Positions 24,972 to 37,169 of a DNA stretch of 64,000 nucleotides are shown here, piece by piece. A model generated the notes under the pieces. That model was not told where the DNA came from and did not search any database. It saw only the letters and a program-made list of their open reading frames with translations. The position numbers and the translations under genes are program-made. Source of the stretch: Paraspadella gotoi (lineage: Eukaryota > Chaetognatha). The number at the start of each line of letters is the position of its first letter. Within the stretch, counting starts at the first letter, position 1. The stretch spans positions 12,655,770-12,719,769 of the forward strand of contig CM119268.1 of the NCBI GenBank assembly GCA_051294375.1. Reading direction: 5' to 3'.

Positions 24972-26878
24972 TTAACTATCGCCAAAGCTCCTCGCTAAGA
25001 CGCAAGAGGAAACGATAGTGGCGAGGATTCCGATGAAGGCAGCGACGGCGACGCCCACGATCTTTGGTTTGTGGCGCCGAAGTTGCTCGTCCACGATGTC
25101 GAAGATAACGTCGGCGCAGAGTTGGAGGCGCGGAGGGGGCGTGGCTGGCGTGACTTGCGTGGCCACAATTGATGCGGTGACTGAGGGAGAAATGATTGAA
25201 ACCAAACTTGTCTTTTCCTTAATATTATATTATATTATATTATATTATATTATATTATATTATATTATATACAAAATATTAACAAGGTTTGCTTCTTATG
25301 ATCTTCAAAAATCTTCTATACTTCAAATTCCAAGTGCGTCCGAATACAAATTCAGATGTTCTACGTATTATAATTTTTCGAAAAAGCTTCGCACACCATT
25401 TTGACCTTATAATTCAACATCATATAGAATATATTCTCACCGTCACCGCAATAAGTCTCCGCCAGAGTCTCGTTCTTCCAAAAGCAGCATCGATTATCAC
25501 GCTGAAATTCCCGCCAAAACTTTTCCTTTCCCGCCCAATTGTCGCGAATGTCCTCGGCAGTCGTTTCGATCGTCTCCCGGATCCAGTTGCGTCTGAGAGT
25601 GCACAGAAAATGGTAAGTATTTGATGAATGAAAAGGTCAGTTTGGGAAGCGAGAAGATATGGAGTACTTAATGATTTAAAGAAAAAAAAGAAAGGTGTTC
25701 ATTATTCAAACTTATTTAAACTTATGCACGATTTATTAGCGATTTATTCGTCATTTATTTGACATTTACGTCATTTGAAACCCTTGCTCCATGTTAAAGC
25801 CAGTTCAACCTACGGCCGACGAATCGAACGAGCGAACCTCGAGGCATAGAAAATAATAGACATTTTTGTACAGTAAAAAATACGTAACCCGTCTCGTGGA
25901 ATTGAATATTTGAATAATTTACAATCCTTCTAGAAGATTTCTTAATTCTCGAGCCCATAGATTTCAGTGATTCTGTAGAGGCCATTGCCTAGGTTCACCC
26001 GGCATTTCCTCATCGTTCCCTCAGTCCTGACCCGGCGGCTCATTGAGTATTGAACCCATGATCACAAGGTGCCGGGTTAACTTTTAAACCGATACCCGCC
26101 CGACGTGATTACGGCCGTAAACCGCCTTGGGGACGACCCCTCCAGCCTAGTTCCAGAACCCGTTAAAAAAGTTAAGTAAGTTGTCTTTAGCCCACTTAGC
26201 GCCTTATCCAGAGGAATGGATCGTTTTCGCCCACCGATTTACGGTCCATAGTCTATGGCATAGATCCATAGATCGGAATCGAGGGTCATTTGAAATAATC
26301 CTCATCATACTTGACGAAAGCGAGGACGAGGACGACGACGAAGAGAACGAGGAATAAGGAAGTGACGCCGCCGTAAGCGAAGAGAAGACGCCGCTTTTCC
26401 TTGTAGGCGCCGAAGCAGCCGAAGAATGCGACGATGGAAACGATGAGACTTGTGACGATGAGAACGATCGATGAAGTCTGGAGAAAAGAGCGTCAGGATG
26501 GTGAGACTGTCTGTATGTCTCTCGGTCAGTCTGTCGATAAGCCAGTCAGTCTATGGGTGGGTTCGTTTGTCAGTCAGTGAGGCTGTATGTCTGCTTGTCT
26601 TGGAAACGAATGGGGGAAAAATTGTTTGTCTGTCTGGAAGTCAGTCTATCACATTATCAATCTGTCTTTCTCTCTCTCTCTCTCTTTCTTCCGATCTCTC
26701 CCCCCAAACTCGCCTTCAACAAGTTCCCATCGATGTTTGGGATCTGAAGTTCCTCGATGTTGGCGACGAACTTGGGGTCAACTGCCGCCCAGATGCCGAC
26801 CACGAATCCGCTGAAGGCGACGAGCCAGAGGGCGAAGGTGAAGAAGAAGAAGACGTATTTGAGGATGCTGGACGCCAT
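24972..26878 (-). CDS. Tetraspanin with 4-cysteine large loop (230 aa, 4 exons)
   Basis: Join on the minus strand 26878-26714, 26477-26311, 25592-25441, 25180-24972 (693 bases, all in phase). Start context ACCATGG is strong. Exon 1 carries TM1 and the small loop (KYVFFFFTFALWLVAF; GFVVGIWAAVD), exon 2 TM2 and TM3 with the typical FFGCFGAYKEKRRLL turn between them, exon 3 the first part of the large loop, exon 4 the rest plus TM4 and a short tail ending FGDS. Large-loop cysteines: RCC, TYC and LCAD, four in total, the CD9/CD63-like number. Two oddities: the diagnostic CCG reads CCF, and intron 1 must use a GC donor (AAG/GCGAGT) because no GT site keeps the frame. Confidence 0.93.
25221..25270. 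repeat. (ATATT)n pentanucleotide repeat in tetraspanin 2 intron 3
   Basis: About ten perfect copies of a five-base unit. Confidence 0.95.
25990..26175 (-). repeat. Degenerate tRNA-like SINE fragment
   Basis: On the minus strand a B-box-like GGGTTCAATACTC lies downstream of GC-rich sequence unlike the surrounding intron. The A-box is poor. It lies inside intron 2 of the tetraspanin and is not part of its coding sequence. Confidence 0.35.
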
Positions 26879-26999
26879 GGTTGAGGAGATAAAGAGTGAG
26901 TGTGAGAGTGTGAGAGCGTGAGAGCGCCTGCGGTTTGGGTCTTTAGTGTCTTATTTATGATCAGAGAGTTTTTGGACAAAGGAACTCTTCTGAAAAATG

Positions 27000-29170
27000 A
27001 ATGAAGGTTTGATAGGTTATTTCACTTTCCCCGTCGGTATTGCAAACATTTCGATTCAATGTCACGCTCTAAAAAATTATTTTAAACGTGACCGAAGTAA
27101 AAGATTAATAAAATCATTTGTACTTTTAATTTTCTTAATTAACAATTTTTAGATTTTTGACAAATAAAATGATCAAATTTGAAATGAGACTCAAAACCGG
27201 GGGCGTCAAGACGTTTGTGGTTTTTTCTTCCAAATCGGTTACATAGGAAATGCGGGAAGAAATTTTTTTTCGCTTTTATTTTCATATTTTCCCGGTCGAA
27301 CAAGAAAAAAAAATTTAAGGTTTTTACGTTCGGAGCGGCGCGGTACACAATTATCGACTCGAATCGGTAAAAAAAACACAAAAATGAGCTTGTCGCGATA
27401 TTTATTTTTTTGAAATCATAATCAAAATGTTTTTTTTTTATCGTTATTCCGTATTGTTTAATTTTTAATATTTAAACTTGCGGTAAAATCTGTCAAGGCC
27501 GCGCAGAATTATTTCAGAAGTTAACCGATTCGCTTGAACAAAAAAAAAGGCCGCTAAGAATTCGCATTGCCTGACCGTCATTTTGATCAACTCCCTTCTC
27601 CCGGAACAAACTTTGGCAAAGGTTTTTAGTAAAGAGAATAAGAAAAAAAAAACTTATTCTCTACCTTTATGCGAGCGATTATATTCAGGATAAACAAAAC
27701 ACGTTACCCTCAGCACGTGACAGCGTGGCAACGTGGCAACGTGACAACGGGACGCACGCGTTCATTCGAAGTGAGAGATTAAAGCGGAAAATGATCAGTC
27801 ACCGGGAATCAATCTAAACCGCCGCCCCTCTCTCTCTCTCTCTCTCACTTTCTCTCCCTCTCTCTCTCTGTGAAGCAATATAGCACCTGGCCTACTTCCT
27901 TGGCCCATATTCTTCCCTCGGGGCCCGCATCCTGACGCGGAAGCGAAAATAAATCACGCGGCCAAAGGGGGTAAAACACGAGAGAGGGGGAGACAGCATG
28001 GGGGAACTGGGAAGTCTAAGACTTTCATCCTGGTTTTGGTTAAGGGGTTTCAAACTAAGTTGAACGACCGTTTTTTTGTAACTAAAATCGTATGTCTTTA
28101 ATACTTCGTGTTTAAAACGAGAATTGGTAAATATTTCGGACGAATTGTCGCTCTTCAACGGCGCAGAGAAACAAACTTTATGTAAATGAGTTATAAAGAG
28201 TAAGAGAGGAAGAGAGAGATAATATATATAATATTATATATATATATATTATAAATTATAATAAATTATAATATATATACGTATAAAACTTACTTTTCTG
28301 TACCAACTTCCGATCCCGCTCGCTCGGGTGTCAAAAGTCAATATTTGGTCTGCGCCGCTCGATTTGTCATTTTTTTCCTTATTCCGTACAGAACGTTTCA
28401 CAAATCCTTTTTCACAATGGGTTTGACGTAGAAAAATTCGAGGAGAAATCCCCGACGCGCAGGAAACGCTGAGCTGGAAAAATCTCTTCTCGGAAGATTT
28501 CCACAGTGAAAGACTGAAATCAGACGTCGAAGGCGCTCAACTCGGACCGACGAGTTAGATCTATCAAATTCTATGAAATTGGTAAAGCCAAATTAATACT
28601 TATATTCATACCTATAATACTTATAATACTTATAAGCCAATATTCATTAAAAACAAATCATCTTGCCTCCTGCCTTCGCTGGGTTAAGGCTTCCATCCCT
28701 TTTACCAGATAACAACGTATGTTAGAGTAAATTATGAATTATGCCATAGATAACACGCTGGAGAATTTATAAATAGGAAGAGAATACGGCGACAAAAGTG
28801 GATTCGAGAATTTTTTTTTTTTTTTTTCATGAGTGAATATTATCATTATGGTTCCTAACCTTTACACAAGGCCATTTGCCATTTTTTTTTTTTTAGTCAT
28901 AGACAGAAACTTGGCAAATAAAAAACACGAGTAAATACTATCATTATGGTACCTAACATTTATACTAGGCCATTGCCTTTTTTTTTTTCGAGAACGTTAA
29001 TTTCTGGGCCAAATATTGCTGTGCATTATTTTAACTCAACGCCGAACTTATTGAGAATGGAATCCATTGATCCAACGGGGATTCGAAATGAAAAAAAAAA
29101 AATAAGAAACTGACATTTTCTCGAGTTTTCACGACAGCAAAGTAAACTATTTACTGTAACCTTAACGTCC
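27000..29170. other. Intergenic region with weak coding signal near 28390-28560
   Basis: Mostly AT-rich DNA with a short (CT)n patch (27828-27873) and an (AT)n patch (28222-28280). At 28392-28560 both strands carry stop-free stretches of 27-55 codons with plausible composition (plus strand after TTCCGTACAG; minus strand ending near 28395), so an exon may exist but the strand cannot be decided. A diverged copy of the CTTTGG(A)CAGG / AAGGCTTCCATC repeat family lies at about 28573-28710. Confidence 0.4.
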
Positions 29171-29176
29171 TCACAG

Positions 29177-29448
29177 CTATTATCGTCGTCTTCTTCGTCG
29201 ATGCAGTTTCTATCACGGTTTGTTATTATTGTTCAACGTTCATCGCATCCTCCCTCAGGGGTCGTCCCTTGGCTGACCGTCAAAGCCGTAGTCGCCATGA
29301 CAACCTCGGAGTTGGCAGGGAAAACCGCGTTGGCATGGAAACCCTCGCGTTCCGTCGAGAAAAGTGGGCGTTGGCGGAGATAAACGGCGTTGGCATGGAA
29401 ACCACTCAAAAATTTGGGGCGAATGAGATTCGATTATTTTCGTATTAA
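29177..29448 (+). CDS. Candidate last exon of a membrane protein (one TM plus tail)
   Basis: After a CCTCACAG acceptor, 90 codons run to TAA (entry phase 1). The first part is a hydrophobic helix (AIIVVFFVDAVSITV, then CYYCSTF), followed by a basic tail (RGRPLADRQSRSRHD) and two copies of a GVGMET motif about 20 residues apart. The arrangement is what a C-terminal TM exon looks like, and codon choice is C-rich. No upstream exon could be identified with confidence. I do not recognise the protein. Confidence 0.4.
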
Positions 29449-29511
29449 TATGTAAGTGTTGCCCGCGGTAATCGGATTGATGGAAAGGGTCGTCGCGTAC
29501 TGGCATCATGT

Positions 29512-29618
<107 letters not shown>

Positions 29619-29999
29619 CCACCAGAAAACTGTTTATGCGATGAAATCCTTTGTTGGACGCGTGGGCGGTGTCCTTTCTCCCTCTCATCTTTTTCTATGT
29701 CAACAATTGACCAAAATTGTTATTGATCTTTTCGTTTGGTTCTTTTTAAACGTCCTTAAGTTAAAAAATACAATTATTTGATGCTGTATTATATTTTGAT
29801 ATCATTTAAATGCTAAACTTTGAAAAAGCAATTAGAAATTGTGTCCTGTCATTCTTTGGTTTTAAAATCTGAAGGAAAAAGATCATTTAATTGTAGTCTC
29901 AGCAGTTTTTAAAGATTTTTGTTTTTATTTTTGAATCTCTCAATATTTTGTATATTTATAAAATACTCGCGTATTCTTTTTCTTTCAGTTTTCATTTAT

Positions 30000-30002
<3 letters not shown>

Positions 30003-30095
<93 letters not shown>

Positions 30096-30195
30096 CATAT
30101 CTCTCTCTCACTCTTCATCTTGTGTTTTGGTCTCACGCAGAAAAAATTAAAAAAATCATCCACGAATCAACTTCGCTCTTTCTTTCTTTCTTTCT

Positions 30196-30244
<49 letters not shown>

Positions 30245-30326
30245 TTTCTTTCTTTCTTTCTTTCTTTCTTATCTTCTTTCTTTCTTATTTCTTTTTTTCT
30301 TTCTTTCTTTCTTTCTTTCTTTCTCT
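30003..30326. repeat. (CT)n followed by (CTTT)n low-complexity block
   Basis: CT dinucleotides at 30003-30091, then CTTT tetranucleotides at about 30179-30326. The long plus-strand ORFs here (all Ser/Leu/Phe) are artefacts of the repeat. Confidence 0.95.
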
Positions 30327-30753
30327 ATTTTTAAACACCCTTTTTCAAATCCCATTGCTCTTTTTTCACCCTTTCCCCTCAAGTTTTGCCAGCGCCCCTT
30401 ACCATCACTAGTTGCCAATAATCCTTGCCATCGGCTGTCGCCCCCGCCCCCCTTCTTGCCATCTGGCCGCTCTGCCATACTTTTCCATTACCCATTCCGT
30501 TTGACACGAGGTTCCCCGTTTCTCCCGCTCTTTGCCAAATCCTCGATCTCCCTTTCTCATCTCTATTAGTGTCCGACGTTTCCAGAAAAACTTCAATACT
30601 TTCTGGACTCCGTGATAGACAGTTGTAGCCGAGAGAAGCCCTTTTTTTCCTTTACGATTTTAATCACGTAGTAATACACAGATAATAATACATAGTATTA
30701 AGTTCTAATCTTAAATTATTTGTAACTCACAAGGCAGATTCGTCTTTAAAAAG

Positions 30754-30878
<125 letters not shown>

Positions 30879-30914
30879 AGAATTAGATTGGATTAAATAT
30901 GTCCCAACAAATAA

Positions 30915-31103
30915 GGAAACGAATCTTATACAGCAGTCGTGAGCGAAAAAGCAAACTGTCGCTCGGCCGATGACCTCAATTCCACGGGAAGCAACATGGA
31001 GGCTTGTTACGTCGCCGGTCGAAACGTTTCGGTCGCAAACGTGAGGGCAGATGGAAGAGAAACGGAAATGGACTTGGAGATCGAAAGAAAACAAACAATT
31101 TGA
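30915..31103. other. Region with coding-like composition on both strands
   Basis: On the plus strand 62 codons are open, including two N-glycosylation-type sequons (NST, NVS), an in-frame ATG (30993) and a good donor (AAAC/GTGAGG). On the minus strand the overlapping frame has strong C-ending codon preference and several cysteines (SSICPHVCDRN). One is probably a real exon; I cannot tell which. Confidence 0.35.
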
Positions 31104-31199
31104 CGAGACAGAATGGAAATGGAATTACATACGCGAGAAGAATAAATAAAATAGTTACAATAGATAAAATGTAAACAAAATGTGAAAAAAATCTAGCAA

Positions 31200-31480
31200 T
31201 TCCACGCATCATGAGATTTTGCCATCGCGCGCATCCAATCGGAATGACCAAAAACACGTGCGCGCGCTCGCATGCGATTAGAAGAAACAAACCGGAAACG
31301 GAAATGGCGCCTCGACCCTCGTTCCGGCGCTGGCGCCATCTCTGGAGATTGGCGCCACGAAAACTTTATATAGACGCTTTTATTGCGTCGTTGTACGTCG
31401 ACGTTCGGACTTTTGCCTTTTCACTTGGGCGTGGAGGAAGGGTGGGCGTGGCTCGATTCCACCATCTCCCTGAATAGAAA
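31200..31480 (+). promoter_or_regulatory. CpG-rich promoter-like patch with TATA-like motif
   Basis: Rich in CG dinucleotides and GGCGCC blocks, with CTTTATATAG at about 31368 and a 57-codon ORF starting ATGGCGCC at 31304. It is bounded on the right by a (CT)n run (31495-31569). The ORF has no recognisable family; a core promoter is the alternative reading. Confidence 0.3.
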
Positions 31481-31494
31481 CCATTATTCGAACG

Positions 31495-31569
<75 letters not shown>
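31495..31569. repeat. (CT)n microsatellite
   Basis: CT dinucleotide tract with one CTTT interruption. Confidence 0.95.
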
Positions 31570-31571
<2 letters not shown>

Positions 31572-31860
31572 GCCTAACTCTTTCATTCTCTCTTATTCTC
31601 GCTCCCCAATCTTTTTCCTAGCGATTCTATTTTTTTTCGCTCTTTGATTCATCTATCACCAAAATTACTTACTCCCTCAAGATCACTCTCGCTCACTCTC
31701 TCTCTTTCTCACTCGTCTTGAATATTTAAGACGTTCACAGTGGAACACCCACTTCCCTCCTAGAAAAAGAAAAAAAAACCTCCAAGAGTGAATTTCTCTT
31801 GAATTCCCCACCCCAGGGGGCATCCCGATCAGAAATTGCGTTTTTCACTTCTTGTTTTTA

Positions 31861-31898
<38 letters not shown>

Positions 31899-31957
31899 TC
31901 GTTCTTTCTTTCTTTCCTTTTTCTTTTCCTTTCTTTCTTTCTTTCTTTCTTCTTCTC

Positions 31958-31993
<36 letters not shown>

Positions 31994-32045
31994 TTTCTTT
32001 CTTTCCTTCTTTTTTTCTTTCTTTCTTTCTTTCTTTCTTTCTTTC
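31861..32045. repeat. (CTTT)n tetranucleotide repeat
   Basis: Imperfect CTTT repeat of about 185 bases. Overlapping Phe/Leu/Ser ORFs in three frames are artefacts. Confidence 0.95.
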
Positions 32046-32245
32046 AGATTTCCAATTCTGACTCTTTTTTATTTTATTTCTTTTATCCTCTCTTCATTCG
32101 TTCGTCTTAAGTTTTCTTTTTATTCTAATTCCATCTCGTGATTTCTCGTCTGGTCCTTTCCGTTTTTGGAACGTCTCATCAGGATATAACAATAAACTGA
32201 CTGGTATCATGCATCATAAAGAGATAAATCTTTAAAATAAAAACG

Positions 32246-32803
32246 ATGGAAACAAAAAAATTATTTCTGCTTCGTGATGTCGCTTCCGCAATCGCTCGTG
32301 CAGTCGCTCCCGTAGTCCTCGTTTTAATTACTCCCACATCCGGTGTCGCCCAGACAATCGACGAAGTTCAGGAGAAGAATTTCAAAGGTTGTGTGGCGGT
32401 ATATTCACACCGCCTCACATCCACCATCGTTCAGCCAATACCATTGGCTCAGAGGCGGAATACACCATCCCAGGTATTGTGTTCCATCCACGGTCAAAAC
32501 AACTTCCCTCTGAGTTGGCAAACCAAGACCGCGCCAGTGACCAATGCCAACAGTGAGATGTCCCATCCCAATGGGCATCACAGGCAACCCGGCTGTTGCC
32601 AGAGTTGACACTTTTCCATTTTTAACTTTGAACTGATGAATCCTCGGCATCTCTCCTTCATCCTTTAGGCAACCATTCACTCTTCTTTTCTCATCACGTT
32701 TTTTCTTATCTTTTCTACCTTTTTTTGATTTTTTCCTATCTTTTAATCGCAAGAAAAGAGCGAGGGAGATAAACTAAAAAAAACAGATTTAATGAAAAGA
32801 ATA

Positions 32804-32887
<84 letters not shown>

Positions 32888-32984
32888 AAAGAAAGAAGTA
32901 AAGAAAGAAAGATATAGACATTATGTAGACATTACCTTAGCGTTCACAGTTCCAACAGATGTACACTTGAACAGATTAGACTGA
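32246..32984 (+). CDS. Candidate small secreted or membrane-anchored peptide (61 aa; join 32246-32387, 32941-32984)
   Basis: ATG at 32246 opens a 47-codon exon with a hydrophobic N-terminal segment (VAPVVLVLITPTSG, then VAQTIDEVQEKNF) that could be a signal sequence, ending at AAAG/GTTGTG (phase 1). A matching-phase exon after TTACCTTAG at 32940 adds 13 residues and TGA. AATAAA lies a few bases past the stop, which supports a 3' end. If unspliced, the first ORF runs to 32608 (120 codons). Codon choice in the first exon is good; the second exon is short and could be chance. No family recognised. The NRF-like gene starts 300 bases further on. Confidence 0.35.
32405..32752 (-). other. Open minus-strand frame inside the candidate intron, possibly repeat-derived
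   Basis: About 115 codons; the C-terminal 70 have mixed composition (RIHQFKVKNGKVSTLA; GHWRGLGLPTQREVV), unlike the Lys-rich N-terminal part that comes from low-complexity DNA. There is a short palindrome AGCCAAT-GGT-ATTGGCT. It could be a fragment of a mobile element; no family recognised. Confidence 0.25.
32803..32912. repeat. (GAAA)n tetranucleotide repeat
   Basis: About 110 bases of AAAG/GAAA units, the opposite-strand equivalent of the CTTT tract at 31861. Confidence 0.96.
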
Positions 32985-33286
32985 TTTTAATAAAGATAAT
33001 AATCAAAGTCACTGAACGAAGTTTAATTTCGATCAGAAGAAAATGATTAATAATTTATTTCTAGGTGCAACGACACAAAGTCCTTCTCTTTATCTTTCCG
33101 CTCCTAATTTCTTTCTGCGCGAAAAAAAAAAAAAAAACCTTAGAACGGGCGTTGATTAAGTCAAGTATAGATTAGCTCCGCGAGAACTGGCGACGCAACG
33201 AAAAAATATATAAAAATTAGTTTTAATATTTTTCAAGCGCCGTCACAACAATATCAAACAATAGCAATATAACAAAAAAGCCAAGA

Positions 33287-33586
33287 ATGTCTAAAATCTT
33301 GACGTTGTCGCTCATCGCGCTGTTATTCTCTGGCGCAGCTTCGCAGCGTTCGCAGCCTCAGCAGCAAGAGTTGGATCTGGCCTCCGCCTTCGACGAAGTC
33401 TTCGGAGAGTTGACCTCGACGCTCGACGACGTTGTCGGCCTGGCGCGCGGCGACGCCTCCTTCTTGGCCGACGCCTTCGCCGCTCACGGAAGAGACGGCG
33501 TCAAGGGCGGCGTTGGAGTCACGGGTGGAACCGGCGCCGCGAGTGCTCTCTTCGGCGCCGAATCTATTTTGGGCGATGGAGACAAA

Positions 33587-33629
<43 letters not shown>

Positions 33630-34610
33630 AGGCGCTCGGACTGCCGCCGATTATTCCCGACTTGAGGAAGGAATGTTTGGGCGCTTTGCTGAAAATCGGA
33701 GGCCGGTTAGCGTTTTGTTTGTTTTGTTTGTTTTGTTTGTTTTGTATGTTTTGTTTGTTTTGTTTGTTTTGTTTGTTTTGTTTGTTTTGTTTATTGTTTC
33801 TTATGTTTGTTTTGTTTGTTTTGTTGTTTTGTTTGTTTGATTTGTTTGTTTTGTTTGTTTTGTTTGTTTTGTTTGTTTTGTTTGTTTTGTTTGTTTTGTT
33901 TTGTTGTTTTGTTTGATTTGTTTTGTTTGTTCTCTTCTACAACTCTTACTCTTCCCCTTAAGTCTCATGCAAAAGGACGGCATCGCGAACAACACGGGTC
34001 TCCTGAAGATGCTCGACTCCTTCGGGAGACCTCGCGCGGGCATCCTCGAGCTCAACTTGGGATGGACGGGCAACTTCGACGAGTGTCTCGAAGCCAAGTT
34101 CCAAATCGAGGGTGAGTGGTGGATGAGTGGAAGGTAAGTCAGGGGCAGCATACTTATTTTAGGCTAAGCTCCATGAATCGTTATTTGTGAGCCTTAATTT
34201 CGATCGTCTGTCTTGCTCTTATTGCTCTTATTGCTCTTATTGCTCTTATTGCTCTTATTTCCGATCATCTGTCTTGCTCTTATTGCTCTTATTTCCGATC
34301 GTCTGTCTTGCTCTTATTGCTCTTATTGCTCTGTCTTGCTCCAACTATGTCAACGCCGACGCCCGATTTCTCAGGCACGAGCAACTCGACCCAGTTCTGC
34401 TTCTTACCTTTCAACATCTCCGGCTTTGAGAACGACAAGTCCATGGCCGGATCCAACTTCATCGCCAAAGCCTTCGGCATCACCCCCAAGTGGGGCGTCT
34501 GCCTTTTCCCGCGAGACTGCACCGATGTGAGCGTGAGCGGGAGGGTGGGTGGGTGGGCGGGTGAAAGGTGGAGGCCAACAGAAATCATTTTTAATACCTT
34601 TCTTCTGTTC

Positions 34611-34657
<47 letters not shown>

Positions 34658-37105
34658 CTCTCTCCTCCTTCTCTCTCTCTCTTCTCTTCTCTCTCTCTCT
34701 CTCTCTTCATTTGCTTTTTTTTTTCGGATTAAATAGCAAGAGATATTTATCGCTCTTTTTCGTTCTTCTTTCCCCGTTGTAAATTTCCATTCTCCCCCCT
34801 CGACCCCTTTTCGCCCCAACGCCCAGAACGACGTCTCCAACCTCGCCAATTGGCTCCTCCAACGAATCCTCCAACCCGCCATGGCCAAACTCCCTCAGCT
34901 GCGGATGTTAGAGAACCTGACGCTGCAGCAGGCGGAGTGTCAGACGACGCCGCAGCACAGCTTCGAAGTCGCCGGCGTCGACATCTTCTTCTTCTGTCTT
35001 CTCGGCCTCGTTGTCGTCTTCGTCGTCCTCGGCACCACTTACGATTACCTCGTCGACGAAATCAAGGTTAATGAAGCTGGGGAAATTCATGAGGTTGTTG
35101 CATTTTTCTTTTCAATACGCAAATTACAATATCGATAATGGAATAAAACGTTAACGTTATGAAAATACATCTATAGTGGAGGAACTTATGTATATTGAAT
35201 GATATGCAGTTGGTTTTTCCTCATGATAAGTGCTCACTGAGTAAAAGAAGTTACCAAGAAAGTTATTATAAATACTTTAAACTGCTACAATATGCAAATG
35301 AGAGAAACTCATTTGAAATGAAATACAGTTGCAACAAATCGAGAAATTTCTCTCTCATAATCATTTCAGCTGTTTTCGTGGGAAGGCGAGGAATTCAACA
35401 TTCTCGACGAGGAAAACGTTGACGGCATCAAAACTGGAATTCCGAAAAAGAAAGAAGAAAAGAAAAAAAACATTTTCGTCAGGTTTATCCTTTGCTTTTC
35501 CTTCTTGACTAACGGAAGGAAAATTTTGTCTCTCGGTAAATTTGGCTGATTTGTTGATTCATTGGCAGATTGAAAGATTTATAGATTAGTAGATTAACAA
35601 AAATATTTTTTTTCCTGATGATTTGTTTGATTGAATGTTCGATTAATCAATTGATTGATTGATTGATCGATCAATCGATTAATCGATTGATTGATTGTTT
35701 TATTGATTTATTGATCTAATAAAAATTTTAACAAATTTGTCTCCTCTTAACAAACCCATCCCAAGCCCCAGCAACGGACAACGTGGGCTGCATCAACGGT
35801 CTCCGCTTCCTCTCGCTGACCTGGGTGATCCTGGGTCACAATTTCGTCTTCCTCACTGGCTCAATGGCCAACCCCCTCTACGCTCTCACCCAGCTGCCCA
35901 AGCGCGTCTCCTTCCAGCCCATCATCAACGGGACCTTCTCCGTGGACTCTTTCTTCGTGCTCAGCGGACTCTTGACGGCCTACTTGTTCTTCAAGCGAAA
36001 CATGGACAAGGAGGAGTCGCCCAAACAGATCGCCAAGACGGTAAGGTGGAGGACGAAGCGAAGGGGTCTAGTTTTTTTGGGGGGGGGATATTAATATTTT
36101 TTTTATTATTTTTGGATATTATTTTAAAAGTCTGGATAGTTTTGTAAGGCATTTTAAAAATGATAGAAAAAATTGAAAATCAAATCGTTCATTTTGGATC
36201 GTTTTGAACACCATCGTGTTTTGACGATTTTTGTGTCCGAGTTCATTTTCAAACCATTTGTTCATGATGGAATAATGGTTAAAAAAAAAGACGTGAAAAT
36301 GTACGACAAAAAAACCCACGAATCAGATCGGCTTGATGAACCTCCACCGCTACCTGCGCCTCACTCCCGCCGTGGCCTTCCTCATGGGCTGCAGCATGAT
36401 CTTTCCGATCTACATGGCGTCGGGTCCGATGGGGACTTCCGCCACTACCGTCTCCGGCAACTGCGACCTCTGGTGGATGAACATGCTCTACATTAACAAC
36501 TTCAAGGTCGAAGCCATGCAATGCGTCGGTCACGTGTGGTACCTTGCCAACGACATGCAGTTCTTCATACTTTCGCCCATCTTCTTATACGCCTTCAAGG
36601 TTAGATTTCAATTCTGAAAGTTTTGTTTTTTGGTCGGTCCGTTCGTCAATCTTTCTGATAATCGAAAATAATTTACATGATATAAAGCTTATTTCATTTA
36701 TATCACTTGGCAGATAGAATAATTAATACATGGGATGCCTGATACGCATGAATTACTGTTAAATCTTGAAACCTTATTAAATAAAAAGTATTGTTAATAT
36801 TTAAGTACATTATTTTTTTTACATCCACATTAATTTATTTATTATCTAACAATCATTATTAGAATATAATTCTTAAATTAAACCCTTATTTCTAGTTCCA
36901 CGAGATTCTGGGTTTCGCCGTGACGAGCCTGTTTTGGGTTGTGAGTCTTTGCACCACATTCACCATTGCTTACGTCAACAAATACGGAATCATGGACTTG
37001 GACATGGCCAACGACATGGATGACGTCTACATCAAACCATGGTGTCGCATCGGCCCATATCTTGCCGGAATTTTGGCCGGGTGAAGGAGGGGAAATCAAG
37101 GGGAG

Positions 37106-37169
<64 letters not shown>

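Noticed and set aside
29919-30569. 216-codon plus-strand ORF
   Set aside because: Translation of (CT)n and (CTTT)n repeats; no non-repeat protein features.
35370-35474. Earlier donor for NRF exon 5 (GTCAG/GTTTAT)
   Set aside because: It breaks the reading frame into exon 6; extending to 35535 restores it and adds the expected acyltransferase-start residues (LCFSFLTNGRKILSL).
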